Assembly: GCF_900143515.1 (NCBI RefSeq)
Contig: NZ_FSQT01000001.1
Span: 1,674,001-1,738,000, forward strand
Length of the DNA stretch: 64,000 nucleotides
Direction of reading: 5' to 3'
From: Micromonospora cremea
Lineage (GTDB): Bacteria; Actinomycetota; Actinomycetes; Mycobacteriales; Micromonosporaceae
A program made the position numbers and the translations under genes. The notes below the pieces were generated by a model, which saw only the letters and a list, made by a program, of their open reading frames with translations, made no database searches and was not told where the DNA came from. Each line of letters starts with the position of its first letter. Position 1 is the first letter of the stretch. Positions 1-8,346 of this stretch are shown here, piece by piece.

Positions 1-273
1 CGGCTCGATGCAGTCGGCGGCGCCACAGGTCTGGTCGACGTCGAGGGTGGGGTCGTAACCGCCGACCAGGACCACGAACGCGGCGATGTGCGCCCACGCC
101 CGTCCGGCGACCTTCTGGTGGACGCCGCGTCGCCGCCCGTAGCCGTGGATGACGAGGCAGCCGTCGTCGGTGCGGTGCGAGCGTCCCAGCAGGTACGCGC
201 GCAGCGACTCCTCGGTGTGGTACCGGGACAGACCCTTCACCGCGGCGAGCACGCCGTCACCGTACCCGTACAC
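1..273 (-). CDS. HNH-endonuclease-like protein, C-terminus cut by window edge
   Basis: The visible 91 residues read from a GTG at 273, with an AGGA ribosome site about 8 bases upstream, toward the window edge. The layout resembles small HNH proteins of phage and actinobacterial origin: a GYGRRRGVHQKV stretch, then a helix with WAHIAAF, then DVDQTCGAADCIEP. That last block matches the family's core of HxC...CxxP spacing, but the position normally held by the first catalytic His is Gln. The expected following His-Leu lies outside the window. Nuclease activity is therefore uncertain. The next gene ends 56 bases upstream on the same strand. Confidence 0.5.
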   Translation of the reverse strand, partial: MYGYGDGVLAAVKGLSRYHTEESLRAYLLGRSHRTDDGCLVIHGYGRRRGVHQKVAGRAWAHIAAFVVLVGGYDPTLDVDQTCGAADCIEP

Positions 274-328
274 CGTTGCCGTCCTGCCGCGGCCGCGCCA
301 CCTGCGGGCGCAGCCGCGGCGGCGGTCG

Positions 329-1063
329 CTAGCGCCCGAGCCACTCCCGGTAGGCGGTGGGCGCGATGACGGCGCCCTCGGTGGCGATGAGGACGTCGCC
401 GGGCGCGGCGGCGAACATGCCGGCGCTGTCGTCGGTGACGACGGTGCGCTGGTCACCGCGGGCGGCGAGGGTGATCCTGCCCAGCTCGTCGAGCGGGAAG
501 ACGTCGGGCCCGGCGATGTTGCGCGTGCCCTGAAGTGGGGCGCCCATGCTGACGTCGGCGACGGCCTGTGCGACGTCGGCCGCCGCGATGGGCTGCAGCG
601 CATTGCTGGGCAGGCGGACGGTGTTCTCGTCGGCGGTCCAGGACATGACCGCGTCCATGAACTCGAAGAACTGGGTGGCGCGCACGATCGAGTACGGGAC
701 GGGACCGGCCTTGAGGATGTCCTCCTGCAGGACCTTGGCGCGGTAGTAGTCCAGGGCGGGAACCTGGTCGACGCCCACGATCGAGAGGATGACCGCGTGG
801 CCGACACCTGCACGCTCGGCGGCGGCCAGGAGGTTGTCCATGGTCGTCTGGAAGAAGGCGGGGGAGGCCTCGTCGAAGGTCGGCGAGTTGGTCAGGTTGA
901 CGACGACCTCGGCGCCCGTGAGCGCCTCGGACAGACCCTGTCCGGTGAGCAGGTCCACCCCGGTGGACAGCGAGAGCGGCACTGCCTCGTGCCCGGCCTC
1001 CCGCAAGATCGTGACGACCTGTGAACCGATGAGGCCCGTTCCACCCAACACGGCGATCTTCAT
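329..1063 (-). CDS. NmrA-type NAD(P)-binding oxidoreductase (YwnB-like)
   Basis: A 244-residue protein that begins MKIAVLGGTGLIGSQVV, a Rossmann nucleotide-binding loop of the GGTGxxG type typical of atypical short-chain dehydrogenases of the NmrA/YwnB group. It lacks a clear YxxxK pair in the usual place, as expected for NmrA relatives that sense or loosely reduce. The ATG at 1063 is preceded by an AAGG-type site. It is divergent from the Rrf2 gene at 1211, and the shared gap carries two copies of an inverted repeat, so it is probably the main target of that repressor. A role in oxidative or electrophile stress is inference from context only. Confidence 0.8.
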   Translation of the reverse strand: MKIAVLGGTGLIGSQVVTILREAGHEAVPLSLSTGVDLLTGQGLSEALTGAEVVVNLTNSPTFDEASPAFFQTTMDNLLAAAERAGVGHAVILSIVGVDQVPALDYYRAKVLQEDILKAGPVPYSIVRATQFFEFMDAVMSWTADENTVRLPSNALQPIAAADVAQAVADVSMGAPLQGTRNIAGPDVFPLDELGRITLAARGDQRTVVTDDSAGMFAAAPGDVLIATEGAVIAPTAYREWLGR

Positions 1064-1134
1064 GTCCAGCACACCTTTCCCTGCGGATATGGCTCTTCTG
1101 GGGCCGTGTGTCCGGCTGCTTCGTTGGAGCCGAT

Positions 1135-1185
1135 ACTCGGACTCCCCATGTCCGAGAACTATACTCGGACAAGAATCGTCCGAGT
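1135..1185. promoter_or_regulatory. Tandem operator in the NmrA/Rrf2 divergent promoter
   Basis: Two inverted repeats share the same design. ACTCGGAC, seven bases, GTCCGAGA lies at 1135-1157, and ACTCGGAC, seven bases, GTCCGAGT lies at 1163-1185. The starts are 28 bp apart, close to three helical turns, which suits side-by-side dimers. The right copy overlaps the expected -35 of the Rrf2 gene. Binding by the adjacent Rrf2 protein is inferred. Confidence 0.7.
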
Positions 1186-1198
1186 AATGGGGTGTGGC

Positions 1199-1204
1199 TA
1201 GGGT
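1199..1204 (+). promoter_or_regulatory. -10 element of the Rrf2 gene, leaderless geometry
   Basis: TAGGGT stands exactly six bases before the ATG at 1211. This spacing would place the first transcribed base at the start codon, and no ribosome-binding site is present. Confidence 0.55.
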
Positions 1205-1210
1205 GAAACC

Positions 1211-1696
1211 ATGAAGATGTCCGGCGGGGTCGAGTGGGCGCTGCACTGCTGCGTCGTCCTCACCACCAGCAGCAGGCCCGTCCCGGCGGCCAAGCTCGCG
1301 GAACTGCACGACGTCTCCGGCAGCTACCTCGCCAAGCAGCTCCAGTCCCTCGCCCGCGCCGGCCTGATCCACTCCGTCCAGGGCAAGTCCGGCGGCTACG
1401 CGTTGACCCGCGCACCGGAGAGCATCACGTTGCTCGACGTGGTGCGGGCCGTCGACGGCCCCGGCCCCGCCTTCGTCTGCACCGAGATCCGACAGCGCGG
1501 CCCGTTGGCGACCCCGGCCAACGCCTGCACCAGGGCGTGCCCGGTCGCCCGCGCCATGTGGAGCGCCGAGGAGGCGTGGCGCCAAGCGCTCGCCGCGGTC
1601 ACGATCGCCGATCTCGCCCGGGACGTCGGCACCGACTCCGGCCCGGAGGCACTGCCCGCGGTACGCGCCTGGCTGACCGGCGCCACCGACGACTGA
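1211..1696 (+). CDS. Rrf2 family transcriptional repressor (YwnA-like)
   Basis: A 161-residue regulator with an N-terminal winged helix: the stretch after MSGGVEWALHCCVVL matches Rrf2 helix 1, and KSGGYALTRAPESITLLDVV is the family's wing and dimer signature. Three cysteines (in FVCTE and ACTRACP) lie where iron-sulfur or thiol-sensing Rrf2 proteins carry theirs, so a redox or metal signal is possible. The first spacing is not the canonical one, however. It is divergent from the NmrA-type oxidoreductase, an arrangement also seen for ywnA/ywnB in Bacillus. Autoregulation through the two upstream operators is likely. Confidence 0.88.
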   Translation: MKMSGGVEWALHCCVVLTTSSRPVPAAKLAELHDVSGSYLAKQLQSLARAGLIHSVQGKSGGYALTRAPESITLLDVVRAVDGPGPAFVCTEIRQRGPLATPANACTRACPVARAMWSAEEAWRQALAAVTIADLARDVGTDSGPEALPAVRAWLTGATDD

Positions 1697-1703
1697 ACCG
1701 CTG

Positions 1704-3257
1704 TCAACCGGCGTGGCGTACCTCGGTGCCCCAGATCTGCGCCCACGGACGCCGCAGCCCTCGGCACACGAAGATCGGGCCGCCGTTCTCGTCGTTGTCC
1801 ACCTCGACCCGCTGGTCCACCCGCCCGGCGAGCGCGCACTCGTCGAACCAGGCGTTCAGCGGGGCTGAGCGTTCCCAGCCGACGACGATCACCACGTCGG
1901 CGTCGGCGGGTGGTCGGCCGAAGTCGACCATGCTGTTGTGCCCGGAGTACGCGCGGGGGAGGCCACGGGCCGGGCCGTAGCGCGCCAGCGCCCCCGCCTC
2001 GCCGTAGTTGCCGGTCAGAACGACAGCCCGCGCGCGCTCCTCGGGCGACAGGCCACGGTGGACGATGGCGACCGAGTCGGCGAACGCCGGCCAGCCGATG
2101 GTCTCACCGGCGTCGTAGTTGACGTCCACCACGAAGGCGGGCAGCCGGTCGGCCGGCAGCACCGGCAGCAGCAGCACGACGTTGGGTAGCAGCAGCGGCA
2201 CCGCGCCCAGCGCGAGCAGACCCCGGCGCAGCACGACCGGACCGCGCGACGCCCAGGCGGCGGTGACCGCCGCGCCAGCGGCGGTGAGGACCAGCAGCAG
2301 TGGCGCGTCGTAGTAGCCCTTGCCTCCGGCGATCAGCACGATGCCGACCACGACCAGCCAGGCCCAGCCGACCCCCCGGTACGCCCGCCACGCCGGCCGG
2401 CGCAGCAGCGCGACGAGGCCGGCGACCCAGATCGGCACCGCGTACGGGCTGATGATGACGAACTGGAGGGTGAACGCGTCGAGGCGGCCACTGTAGGAGC
2501 TCTCACCACCGGAGATCGAGGCGGCCACCGACAGCTGCGGAAAGCCGTGCGCGGCCTGCCAGATCAGGTTCGGCGCGGCCAACAGCGCGGCGATCCCCGC
2601 GCCGGCGAGCACCCACCGGTCGCGCAGCAGCCGACGCGGCCCGGCGATGCCCACCCCGGCGATCAGCCCCACGGCCAGCAGCGCGGGCAGCAGCTTGCTG
2701 AGCATGCCCACGCCGAGCGCCAGCCCGATGCCGAGCGCCCACCGGCTGTCGCCGGTGCGCAGCAGCCGCACCGCGCACAGCACGGCGGCCAGCCAGACCA
2801 GCAGGTCGACGGTGGTGGTGCTGAGCAGATGCCCGCTGGCGAGCACGATGCCGGACAGCCCGGCGAGCAGCGCCGCGAAGCTCTGCCCGCCCCGGCCGGC
2901 GCCCAACTCCCGGGCGATGGCGGAGACCAGAAGGACCGCACCACCGGCCAGCAGCGCCGACGGGGTGCGCAGCACGACCAGGTTGCCCGGCGCGATCGTG
3001 TCGAGCAGCCGGGCCAGCGCCGGGACCAGCGAACCCTGGTCGACGTAGCCCCAGTCGAGGTGCCGGCCGGCGAGCAGGAAGTACAGCTCGTCCCGGTGAT
3101 AGCCGTAGCGGCCGGCGAGCACCAGCAGCGCCACACTGACCGCCGCGGCCACCAGCCACGGCCCGAGCGTGCGGGGGCCGGGCGTCGGTGGCCCCGCCGG
3201 CGGGGACGTTGGGGCCGGTTGGTGGGGGCGGTCGGTGGCGGTGACGGGTTCGCTCAC
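1704..3257 (-). CDS. GT39-family (ArnT/PMT-like) membrane glycosyltransferase
   Basis: A 517-residue polytopic protein. After a proline-rich cytoplasmic tail of about 30 residues and a first membrane helix comes GYHRDELYFLLAGRHLDWGY. This loop carries the acidic residue used by GT39/GT83 polyprenyl-phosphate-sugar transferases on the outer face of the membrane. Around ten further hydrophobic segments follow, and then a soluble C-terminal domain. It probably moves a sugar from a polyprenyl phosphate donor to a cell-surface lipid or glycan; the acceptor is unknown. It converges on the Rrf2 gene with a gap of 7 bases and appears monocistronic. Confidence 0.8.
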   Translation of the reverse strand: MSEPVTATDRPHQPAPTSPPAGPPTPGPRTLGPWLVAAAVSVALLVLAGRYGYHRDELYFLLAGRHLDWGYVDQGSLVPALARLLDTIAPGNLVVLRTPSALLAGGAVLLVSAIARELGAGRGGQSFAALLAGLSGIVLASGHLLSTTTVDLLVWLAAVLCAVRLLRTGDSRWALGIGLALGVGMLSKLLPALLAVGLIAGVGIAGPRRLLRDRWVLAGAGIAALLAAPNLIWQAAHGFPQLSVAASISGGESSYSGRLDAFTLQFVIISPYAVPIWVAGLVALLRRPAWRAYRGVGWAWLVVVGIVLIAGGKGYYDAPLLLVLTAAGAAVTAAWASRGPVVLRRGLLALGAVPLLLPNVVLLLPVLPADRLPAFVVDVNYDAGETIGWPAFADSVAIVHRGLSPEERARAVVLTGNYGEAGALARYGPARGLPRAYSGHNSMVDFGRPPADADVVIVVGWERSAPLNAWFDECALAGRVDQRVEVDNDENGGPIFVCRGLRRPWAQIWGTEVRHAG

Positions 3258-3332
3258 GCAGACATCATCACCGATTCGCCGCGCTAGGTCTCGCCCGTCA
3301 CGTCGACCTCCGTCACCTGGCTGCGTCTGGCG

Positions 3333-3815
3333 TCAGCGCCCGATTCGGCAGTGGGGGATCGATCCGGCGAGAGTTGCCTCCGCCCGCTTGATGTCGGCCA
3401 GCGCGACGTCGACGAATGCTCCGACGCTGACCTGCGCGGCGTCCGCCAGCTGGGCGATGAGCAGTAGTCGATGCTCAGTGTGCTCCGGTTCGCCGGGCAC
3501 GTCCGTGAACGGCGGTCGGTGACCGCCGGGCAGCAGTGCGGCCAGCAGCTCCCTGTCCACTCTCGGTAGCCAGGTTTCGGAGTGGTCGATCTGCGCCGCC
3601 AGACGTGGCCACTGGTCGCGCCCGCCCGGTTCGAGCTCCTCGGCGAGCAGCCCCGCGGTGTCTTTGAGGACCTGGTGCGCCCATGCGTGGGGCAGCCGCA
3701 GGAGGCGGTCGACGGAAGCCTGGAACTGCCCGCGGTCCGTCTGGTTCGCCGCTCGTACCCCGGCCACCACGGCGTTCCACAGTTCCTGCTCTGCCGGTGT
3801 AGGCGGCTGCCACAT
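3333..3815 (-). CDS. Hypothetical soluble protein, 160 residues
   Basis: No family recognised. The ATG at 3815 (MWQPPTPAEQELW) was chosen because GGAGAGGAG ends six bases before it; an in-frame ATG two codons upstream lies inside that site. The protein is predicted to be largely helical (WNAVVAGVRAANQTDRGQF, RLLRLPHAWAHQVLKDTAGL, VALADIKRAEATL), with no signal peptide or membrane segment. The gene stands alone on the minus strand between the GT39 gene and the polysaccharide synthase. Confidence 0.6.
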   Translation of the reverse strand: MWQPPTPAEQELWNAVVAGVRAANQTDRGQFQASVDRLLRLPHAWAHQVLKDTAGLLAEELEPGGRDQWPRLAAQIDHSETWLPRVDRELLAALLPGGHRPPFTDVPGEPEHTEHRLLLIAQLADAAQVSVGAFVDVALADIKRAEATLAGSIPHCRIGR

Positions 3816-3915
3816 CACCATCTCCTCTCCGTTGCTGGGCTGGCAGAAGCCTGCTGGCCCGGACCTCGGCGGCACCTCGCCGTCGCGGTCGCTTCACTGT
3901 GCCTTCTGTTGGGGT

Positions 3916-3955
3916 GGCCGGCACGGGCCCGTAGGAGGCGAGACCCGTGCCGGCC
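3916..3955 (-). terminator. Hairpin terminator downstream of the fusion synthase
   Basis: GGCCGGCACGGG (3916-3927) pairs perfectly with CCCGTGCCGGCC (3944-3955) around a 16-base loop. It lies about 100 bases past the stop of the 4059-7373 gene. There is no U tract, which is usual in high-GC actinomycetes. Confidence 0.6.
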
Positions 3956-4058
3956 GACGGTGATCACCCCCATCACCGTCTCGCGCCGTCGGCGGCTCAG
4001 CCGGGCCGTGTCGATTTCCGGCCGTGCCGTCGCGGCGTGGTTTCGCTCCGAACAACGC

Positions 4059-7000
4059 TCACATCAGTACTCGAGCGTGTTCGTGAAGAACATCTGGACC
4101 GTCCCGTTCGTCGGATGCGGCGGCCTTCGAAGCCGGCTGTACCGTCCGATCCCGCCCTGTCGTTCGCGGCGACCGAGGCCAGGGCAACAAGCGAGGGGGC
4201 CGCCGGGCGCTGAGGTCCTCGATCCAACCGAGGGCCAGAACGAGGCCGGTGAGGAGCACCAGGGCCACCACCAGGTAGCCCAGCTTGCCGAATCGCCAGA
4301 CCCCGAGCAGGTCACCGACGGCGAAGCAGACCGCGATGGCGGCGTTGTGCCAGAGATAGATGGTCAGGGCCCGGCTGTTCAACGCGGTGACCAGCCGGTC
4401 GAGTGGCCGGATCCGGGCCAGCCAGGCCATCGATGGGGACACCCGCATTAGCAGCAGCACGATTCCGAGCGACCAGAACGCCTGCGCCACCGGGATGTCG
4501 TTGAGGTCGAGCCCGGCGTCCGGGTGCGTCGCGAGCCAGCCGACGGCGAGTCCCAGGCACAGCGCCGCCAGGGCCAGCAGCGACCGGAGTCGGAGCCGCT
4601 GCAGCTGACCGTCGCGGTGTGCGAAGCCCAGGAGCCAGCAGGCGCCGAACGTGGCCAGGGCGGTCAGTACCGAATCCGCCGGTCCGCCCAGTGCCGGTGC
4701 CGCGGTCTGCAGCAGGACCACGCCGGCCAGCGGCGTGAGCACGGACCACACCGGCCAGCGTCGGTACAGCGTCAGCATCGCGGGGGAGAGCAGCACAAAC
4801 CACAGGTACGCGACGAGGTACCACAGCACACCCGTGACGTCCGCCGCCCACGCGCTGCCCGGCGGCTGCAGCACCGGGACCAGCCAGTTCAGCAGCGTCG
4901 GCCAGGCCGGACCGTCAGACCAGCCGTGCCAGGCCATCAGGGGCAGCAGCACGATGCCCAGGGCCCACAGCGCCGGTAGCAGGCGCCGGAGCCGGCCGCT
5001 GACCGCCCGCTGCGGCGAACGGTCGAGCGACCTGGCCATCAGGGAGCCGCCCAGCGCGAACATCACGCCCATGGCGGGGAAGGCCAAGCTCAGCCAGGCG
5101 GCCCCGAACATGTGGTACGTGATGACCCGAGCCAGCGCCAGCGCCCGCAGCGCGTCGAACCAGCGGTCCCGCCCCTCGCGTCCGGCCGTCGCCGGGGACG
5201 CGGCGAGGCGGGTGTCGTCCACGACGTCACCGGCCCGCTTGAGCTTGCGCCAGCCCAGCCGGGAGCCGGTCACCGCGGTCACCACGGACCGCGCCAGGAC
5301 CACGTACATCAGCTGGCGGTAGGCGAACTGCTGGATCGGCAGGGTCAGCAGCGGACGCATCGGTTCCCGGTCGAGCCGGAAGGCCACCGCGGCGGTCGCC
5401 GCCTGGACGACCAGCATCGCCACCCAGGCCACCGCGGTCTTCTTCGTGTCCAGGAAGAAGAGGCCGTAGAGGGCGAGCAGGTCCAGCACCGGACCGAGCA
5501 GTGGCAGTACCACGCCGAAGAGGGCGAGCATCGGCAGGCCGAGCCGGCCGAATCGGCCCGCGGCGCCCCGATCGAACACCGCGCCCCGGTGCTTCCACAT
5601 CGCCTGCATGGTGCCGTAACTCCACCGGTAGCGCTGCCGCCACAGCTCGCGCGCGGTGGCGGGTGCCTCCGTCCAGGCGCGGGCGCGGTCCTGGTACACC
5701 ACCCGCCACCCGGCGCGGAGGACCGCCATGGTGACGTCGGTGTCCTCGGCCAGGGTGTCACCGCTCATCCCCCCGACGCCGACCAGGGCGCGGCGGCGGA
5801 AGGCCCCGATCGCTCCCGGGACCGTGGCGATGCAGCCCAGCCTCTCGTAGAACCGACGGTCCAGATTGAAGCCGATGACGTACTCGATGTGCTGCCACTG
5901 GCCGAGTAGCCGCCGCCGGTTGGCGACCTTGACGTTTCCGGCCACCGCTCCGATCCGCGGGTCGTTGAATGGCTCGATCAACCGTCGGATCGCATTCGGT
6001 TCGAAGACGGTGTCCGCGTCGACGGTCACGATGATGTCGTGTGAGGCGTACAACAGCCCGGTGTTGAGGGCGCTGGCCTTGCCGCCGTTGGGCTTGCGGA
6101 TCACCCGGACGCCGTTCAGACCCAGCGAGTCGACGAGGTCTGCCGTGCCGTCGGTCGAACCGTCGTCGACCACGATCACCTCGATGTCCCGGTGGTCGTT
6201 GGCGACCAGCGAACGGACCGTAGCGACTATCCCGGCCCGTTCGTTGTACGCGGGCACGATCACCGACACCGGTGCGTCGAAGGCTCCCCAGGGCCAGCGG
6301 TGCGCCCGTCTGCGCCGGGCGAGCCGGCCGGCGATCAGGAGCAGCAGCAACGTCCGGGCCAGGACGAGGACCCCGACCACCACGAAGAGCAGGGTGAGTC
6401 CGCGCAGGATCGAGTCCGCCATCCGGATCGCCCACACCACGGGGGCGGCCCGCCAGCGGTCCACGGCCGACGTGGGGACGTTGCCGACGAACGGAGCCGC
6501 GCCCGGCCGCGCCCGGTTCATCCCGTCGCTGACCGTGGTGAAGGTGTAGCCGCGCGCCTGCATCATCGGGATGAACCGGTCCAGCGCCGCGATGGTCTGC
6601 GACCGGTCCCCGCCGGCGTCGTGCAGTAGCACCACGGCACCCGCCCCGTCAGCCGGCGTCATCTTCCGCACGATCGCGTCCACGCCGGGTCGGGCCCAGT
6701 CCTCGCTGTCGAGGTCGTTCACCACCGTCAGGTAGCCGAGCCGACCGGCCTCGCGGATCACCGGCCAGTGCGCGTCGTCGACCGCGCTGGGCACGGAGGA
6801 GTAGGGGAAGCGCAGCAGACTGGTCCGGACGCCAGCCGCGTCCACGATCGCCATCTGGGTCTGCGCGTACTCCATCCGTTGTCGCCATCCCGGCAGCAGG
6901 CTCACGTCCGGGTGGGTGAAGGTGTGTACGCCGAGCTCGTGACCCTCCTGAACGGACCGCCGTACCAGGTCCCGGTGCCGGGCGACCTGTGAGCCGATCA

Positions 7001-7373
7001 CGAAGAACGTGGCCGGGGTTCGGTGTCGGTGCAGAACGTCCAGCACCCGGGGGGTCCAGACAGGGTCCGGCCCGTCGTCGAAGGTGAGGGCGATGGTTCG
7101 CGCGGGCAGGCGGTAGGAGCGGGTTTGGTCCTGCCGGGCATCGAGCACCGGGCCACCGTCGAGCACGTCGGCCGGGACGCTGCCCTGGTCCACGGCCTCT
7201 CGCACGTGATCGGGTCTGAAGCTGGAGTTGGCGTACGCCTCGACCAGCAGCACGCAGATCACCACCGCCACCAGGGAGGCACAGACGAACCGGCTGGCCC
7301 CCCGGCCGATGCGGCCGGGCCGGCGGTCACCGGCGTGGCCGGCGGCCCGGCGGCGACGGTTCACCAGGATCAT
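4059..7373 (-). CDS. Three-domain polysaccharide enzyme: NodB deacetylase, GT2 synthase, acyltransferase 3
   Basis: The 1104-residue protein fuses three enzymes. After a membrane helix near 29-45 comes a NodB polysaccharide deacetylase with TFDDGPDP (97-104) and HTFTHPD (150-156). A membrane hairpin near 323-350 leads into a processive GT2 synthase with VDDGS (402-406), VDADT (451-455), LAEDTD (541-546) and QRYRW (580-584), followed by membrane helices. From about 737 there is an acyltransferase-3 domain (RWFDALRALALARVITYH, His754) with about ten membrane segments. Deacetylase-GT2 pairs make and trim poly-N-acetylglucosamine-like polymers; the acyltransferase would add O-acyl groups. The start at 7373 overlaps the upstream stop as ATGA. 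The polymer made is not known. Confidence 0.85.
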   Translation of the reverse strand: MILVNRRRRAAGHAGDRRPGRIGRGASRFVCASLVAVVICVLLVEAYANSSFRPDHVREAVDQGSVPADVLDGGPVLDARQDQTRSYRLPARTIALTFDDGPDPVWTPRVLDVLHRHRTPATFFVIGSQVARHRDLVRRSVQEGHELGVHTFTHPDVSLLPGWRQRMEYAQTQMAIVDAAGVRTSLLRFPYSSVPSAVDDAHWPVIREAGRLGYLTVVNDLDSEDWARPGVDAIVRKMTPADGAGAVVLLHDAGGDRSQTIAALDRFIPMMQARGYTFTTVSDGMNRARPGAAPFVGNVPTSAVDRWRAAPVVWAIRMADSILRGLTLLFVVVGVLVLARTLLLLLIAGRLARRRRAHRWPWGAFDAPVSVIVPAYNERAGIVATVRSLVANDHRDIEVIVVDDGSTDGTADLVDSLGLNGVRVIRKPNGGKASALNTGLLYASHDIIVTVDADTVFEPNAIRRLIEPFNDPRIGAVAGNVKVANRRRLLGQWQHIEYVIGFNLDRRFYERLGCIATVPGAIGAFRRRALVGVGGMSGDTLAEDTDVTMAVLRAGWRVVYQDRARAWTEAPATARELWRQRYRWSYGTMQAMWKHRGAVFDRGAAGRFGRLGLPMLALFGVVLPLLGPVLDLLALYGLFFLDTKKTAVAWVAMLVVQAATAAVAFRLDREPMRPLLTLPIQQFAYRQLMYVVLARSVVTAVTGSRLGWRKLKRAGDVVDDTRLAASPATAGREGRDRWFDALRALALARVITYHMFGAAWLSLAFPAMGVMFALGGSLMARSLDRSPQRAVSGRLRRLLPALWALGIVLLPLMAWHGWSDGPAWPTLLNWLVPVLQPPGSAWAADVTGVLWYLVAYLWFVLLSPAMLTLYRRWPVWSVLTPLAGVVLLQTAAPALGGPADSVLTALATFGACWLLGFAHRDGQLQRLRLRSLLALAALCLGLAVGWLATHPDAGLDLNDIPVAQAFWSLGIVLLLMRVSPSMAWLARIRPLDRLVTALNSRALTIYLWHNAAIAVCFAVGDLLGVWRFGKLGYLVVALVLLTGLVLALGWIEDLSARRPPRLLPWPRSPRTTGRDRTVQPASKAAASDERDGPDVLHEHARVLM

Positions 7374-7993
7374 CCCGCCACCCATGGCGCGAGCTCAAGC
7401 CTGATCGGCCGGGTCGGGACGGGTCCGGGGCTGGTTTCGGCCGGGGTGGACATGGTCGGCGAGGCGGTGACGGGCGGTGTCGAGCCCTCGGGCAGGGGAG
7501 CCGGCGGCGAGGTCGTCGGGGGCACTGGGGTGGTGGACGGACGACCGGTCGGGAGAGGGTCGGCCGAGTGGCTGGGTTCGGGATCGGGCGGGTTGATCGA
7601 TGGCGCGGTCGTCGGCGCCGTACCTTCTGGCTCCGGCGCCGGCTCCGGGTCGGTCGGAAGCTGTGGACCGTCGACGGTGTCCTCCGGTTCGGGGGTGAGG
7701 TCCGGATAGGGATCGCCCTGCGGCGGCGGCGCCGCGTGAGGCTTTTCTCCGGTCCCGCCGCCTGGGTCGCCGACGGACCGTGGGGCGGGCTGCGCCGGCG
7801 CCGACGGACCGGGGAGCAGGGCGGTCGCGGCCATCGGCAGGTAGCTCAGCGATGCGACTGCGATCAGCACGCCCGCCCGTCGAATCCGGCGGCGGCGGAC
7901 GCCAGTGGCGTCCACGAACACCGGTTCGATGGGTCGGGACAGGACAGTGGTCGGAACGTGCTGAGGGCGACCTGGAACCCCATCGAAAGACAT
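7370..7993 (-). CDS. Proline-rich membrane-anchored protein coupled to the synthase
   Basis: About 207 residues. A basic segment (TGVRRRRIRRAG) precedes one membrane helix (VLIAVASLSYLPMAATALL), and the remaining roughly 140 residues are almost entirely Pro, Ser, Thr, Glu and Asp, so it is probably an extracytoplasmic flexible stalk. An ATG at 7993 follows a GGTGG site; a GTG four codons upstream is possible. Its TGA overlaps the ATG of the deacetylase-synthase gene, so the two are very likely translated together. A role as wall-spanning scaffold or polymer guide is inference. No conserved domain was recognised. Confidence 0.7.
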   Translation of the reverse strand: MSFDGVPGRPQHVPTTVLSRPIEPVFVDATGVRRRRIRRAGVLIAVASLSYLPMAATALLPGPSAPAQPAPRSVGDPGGGTGEKPHAAPPPQGDPYPDLTPEPEDTVDGPQLPTDPEPAPEPEGTAPTTAPSINPPDPEPSHSADPLPTGRPSTTPVPPTTSPPAPLPEGSTPPVTASPTMSTPAETSPGPVPTRPIRLELAPWVAG

Positions 7994-8346
7994 CTGAACA
8001 GCCACCGGTCGAGGTTATGGGGGAGCTTATCGGTGTATGTCCTGATTCCTGGGACAGGCTCCGTTGGGTGTTTCGTCATTCGTATATCCCGAAATACGGG
8101 TTGTAAACGGTAGAACAGGACGAACGTTCGCTGAGTGGCGAAACAGGTTGAAAAGGCTCAGAGATGATCGAACGATGCGACAAGTTCAGTCGGTGACAAA
8201 ACAGGACGAACGGTAGCAAGGTTTCCGTTGCGGACGAACGTGCCAGCGCCTCCGCCTCCGGTCCGGGTCCCGCAGCGGCCGCCCCCGCCGCCCCGGCCAG
8301 GGAGGCGGTGGCAAGATCGGCCAGGTCACTCGATCGGAAGGACGAC
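7994..8346. other. Non-coding gap with a 13-bp direct repeat, divergent promoters
   Basis: This stretch is noticeably richer in A and T than its surroundings and separates two divergent transcription units. AACAGGACGAACG occurs at 8114-8126 and again at 8199-8211, and the first copy overlaps the palindrome CGAACGTTCG (8121-8130). An open frame crosses it on the minus strand but overlaps the reductase start and shows no family signature. I see promoter or operator DNA rather than a gene. Confidence 0.5.
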
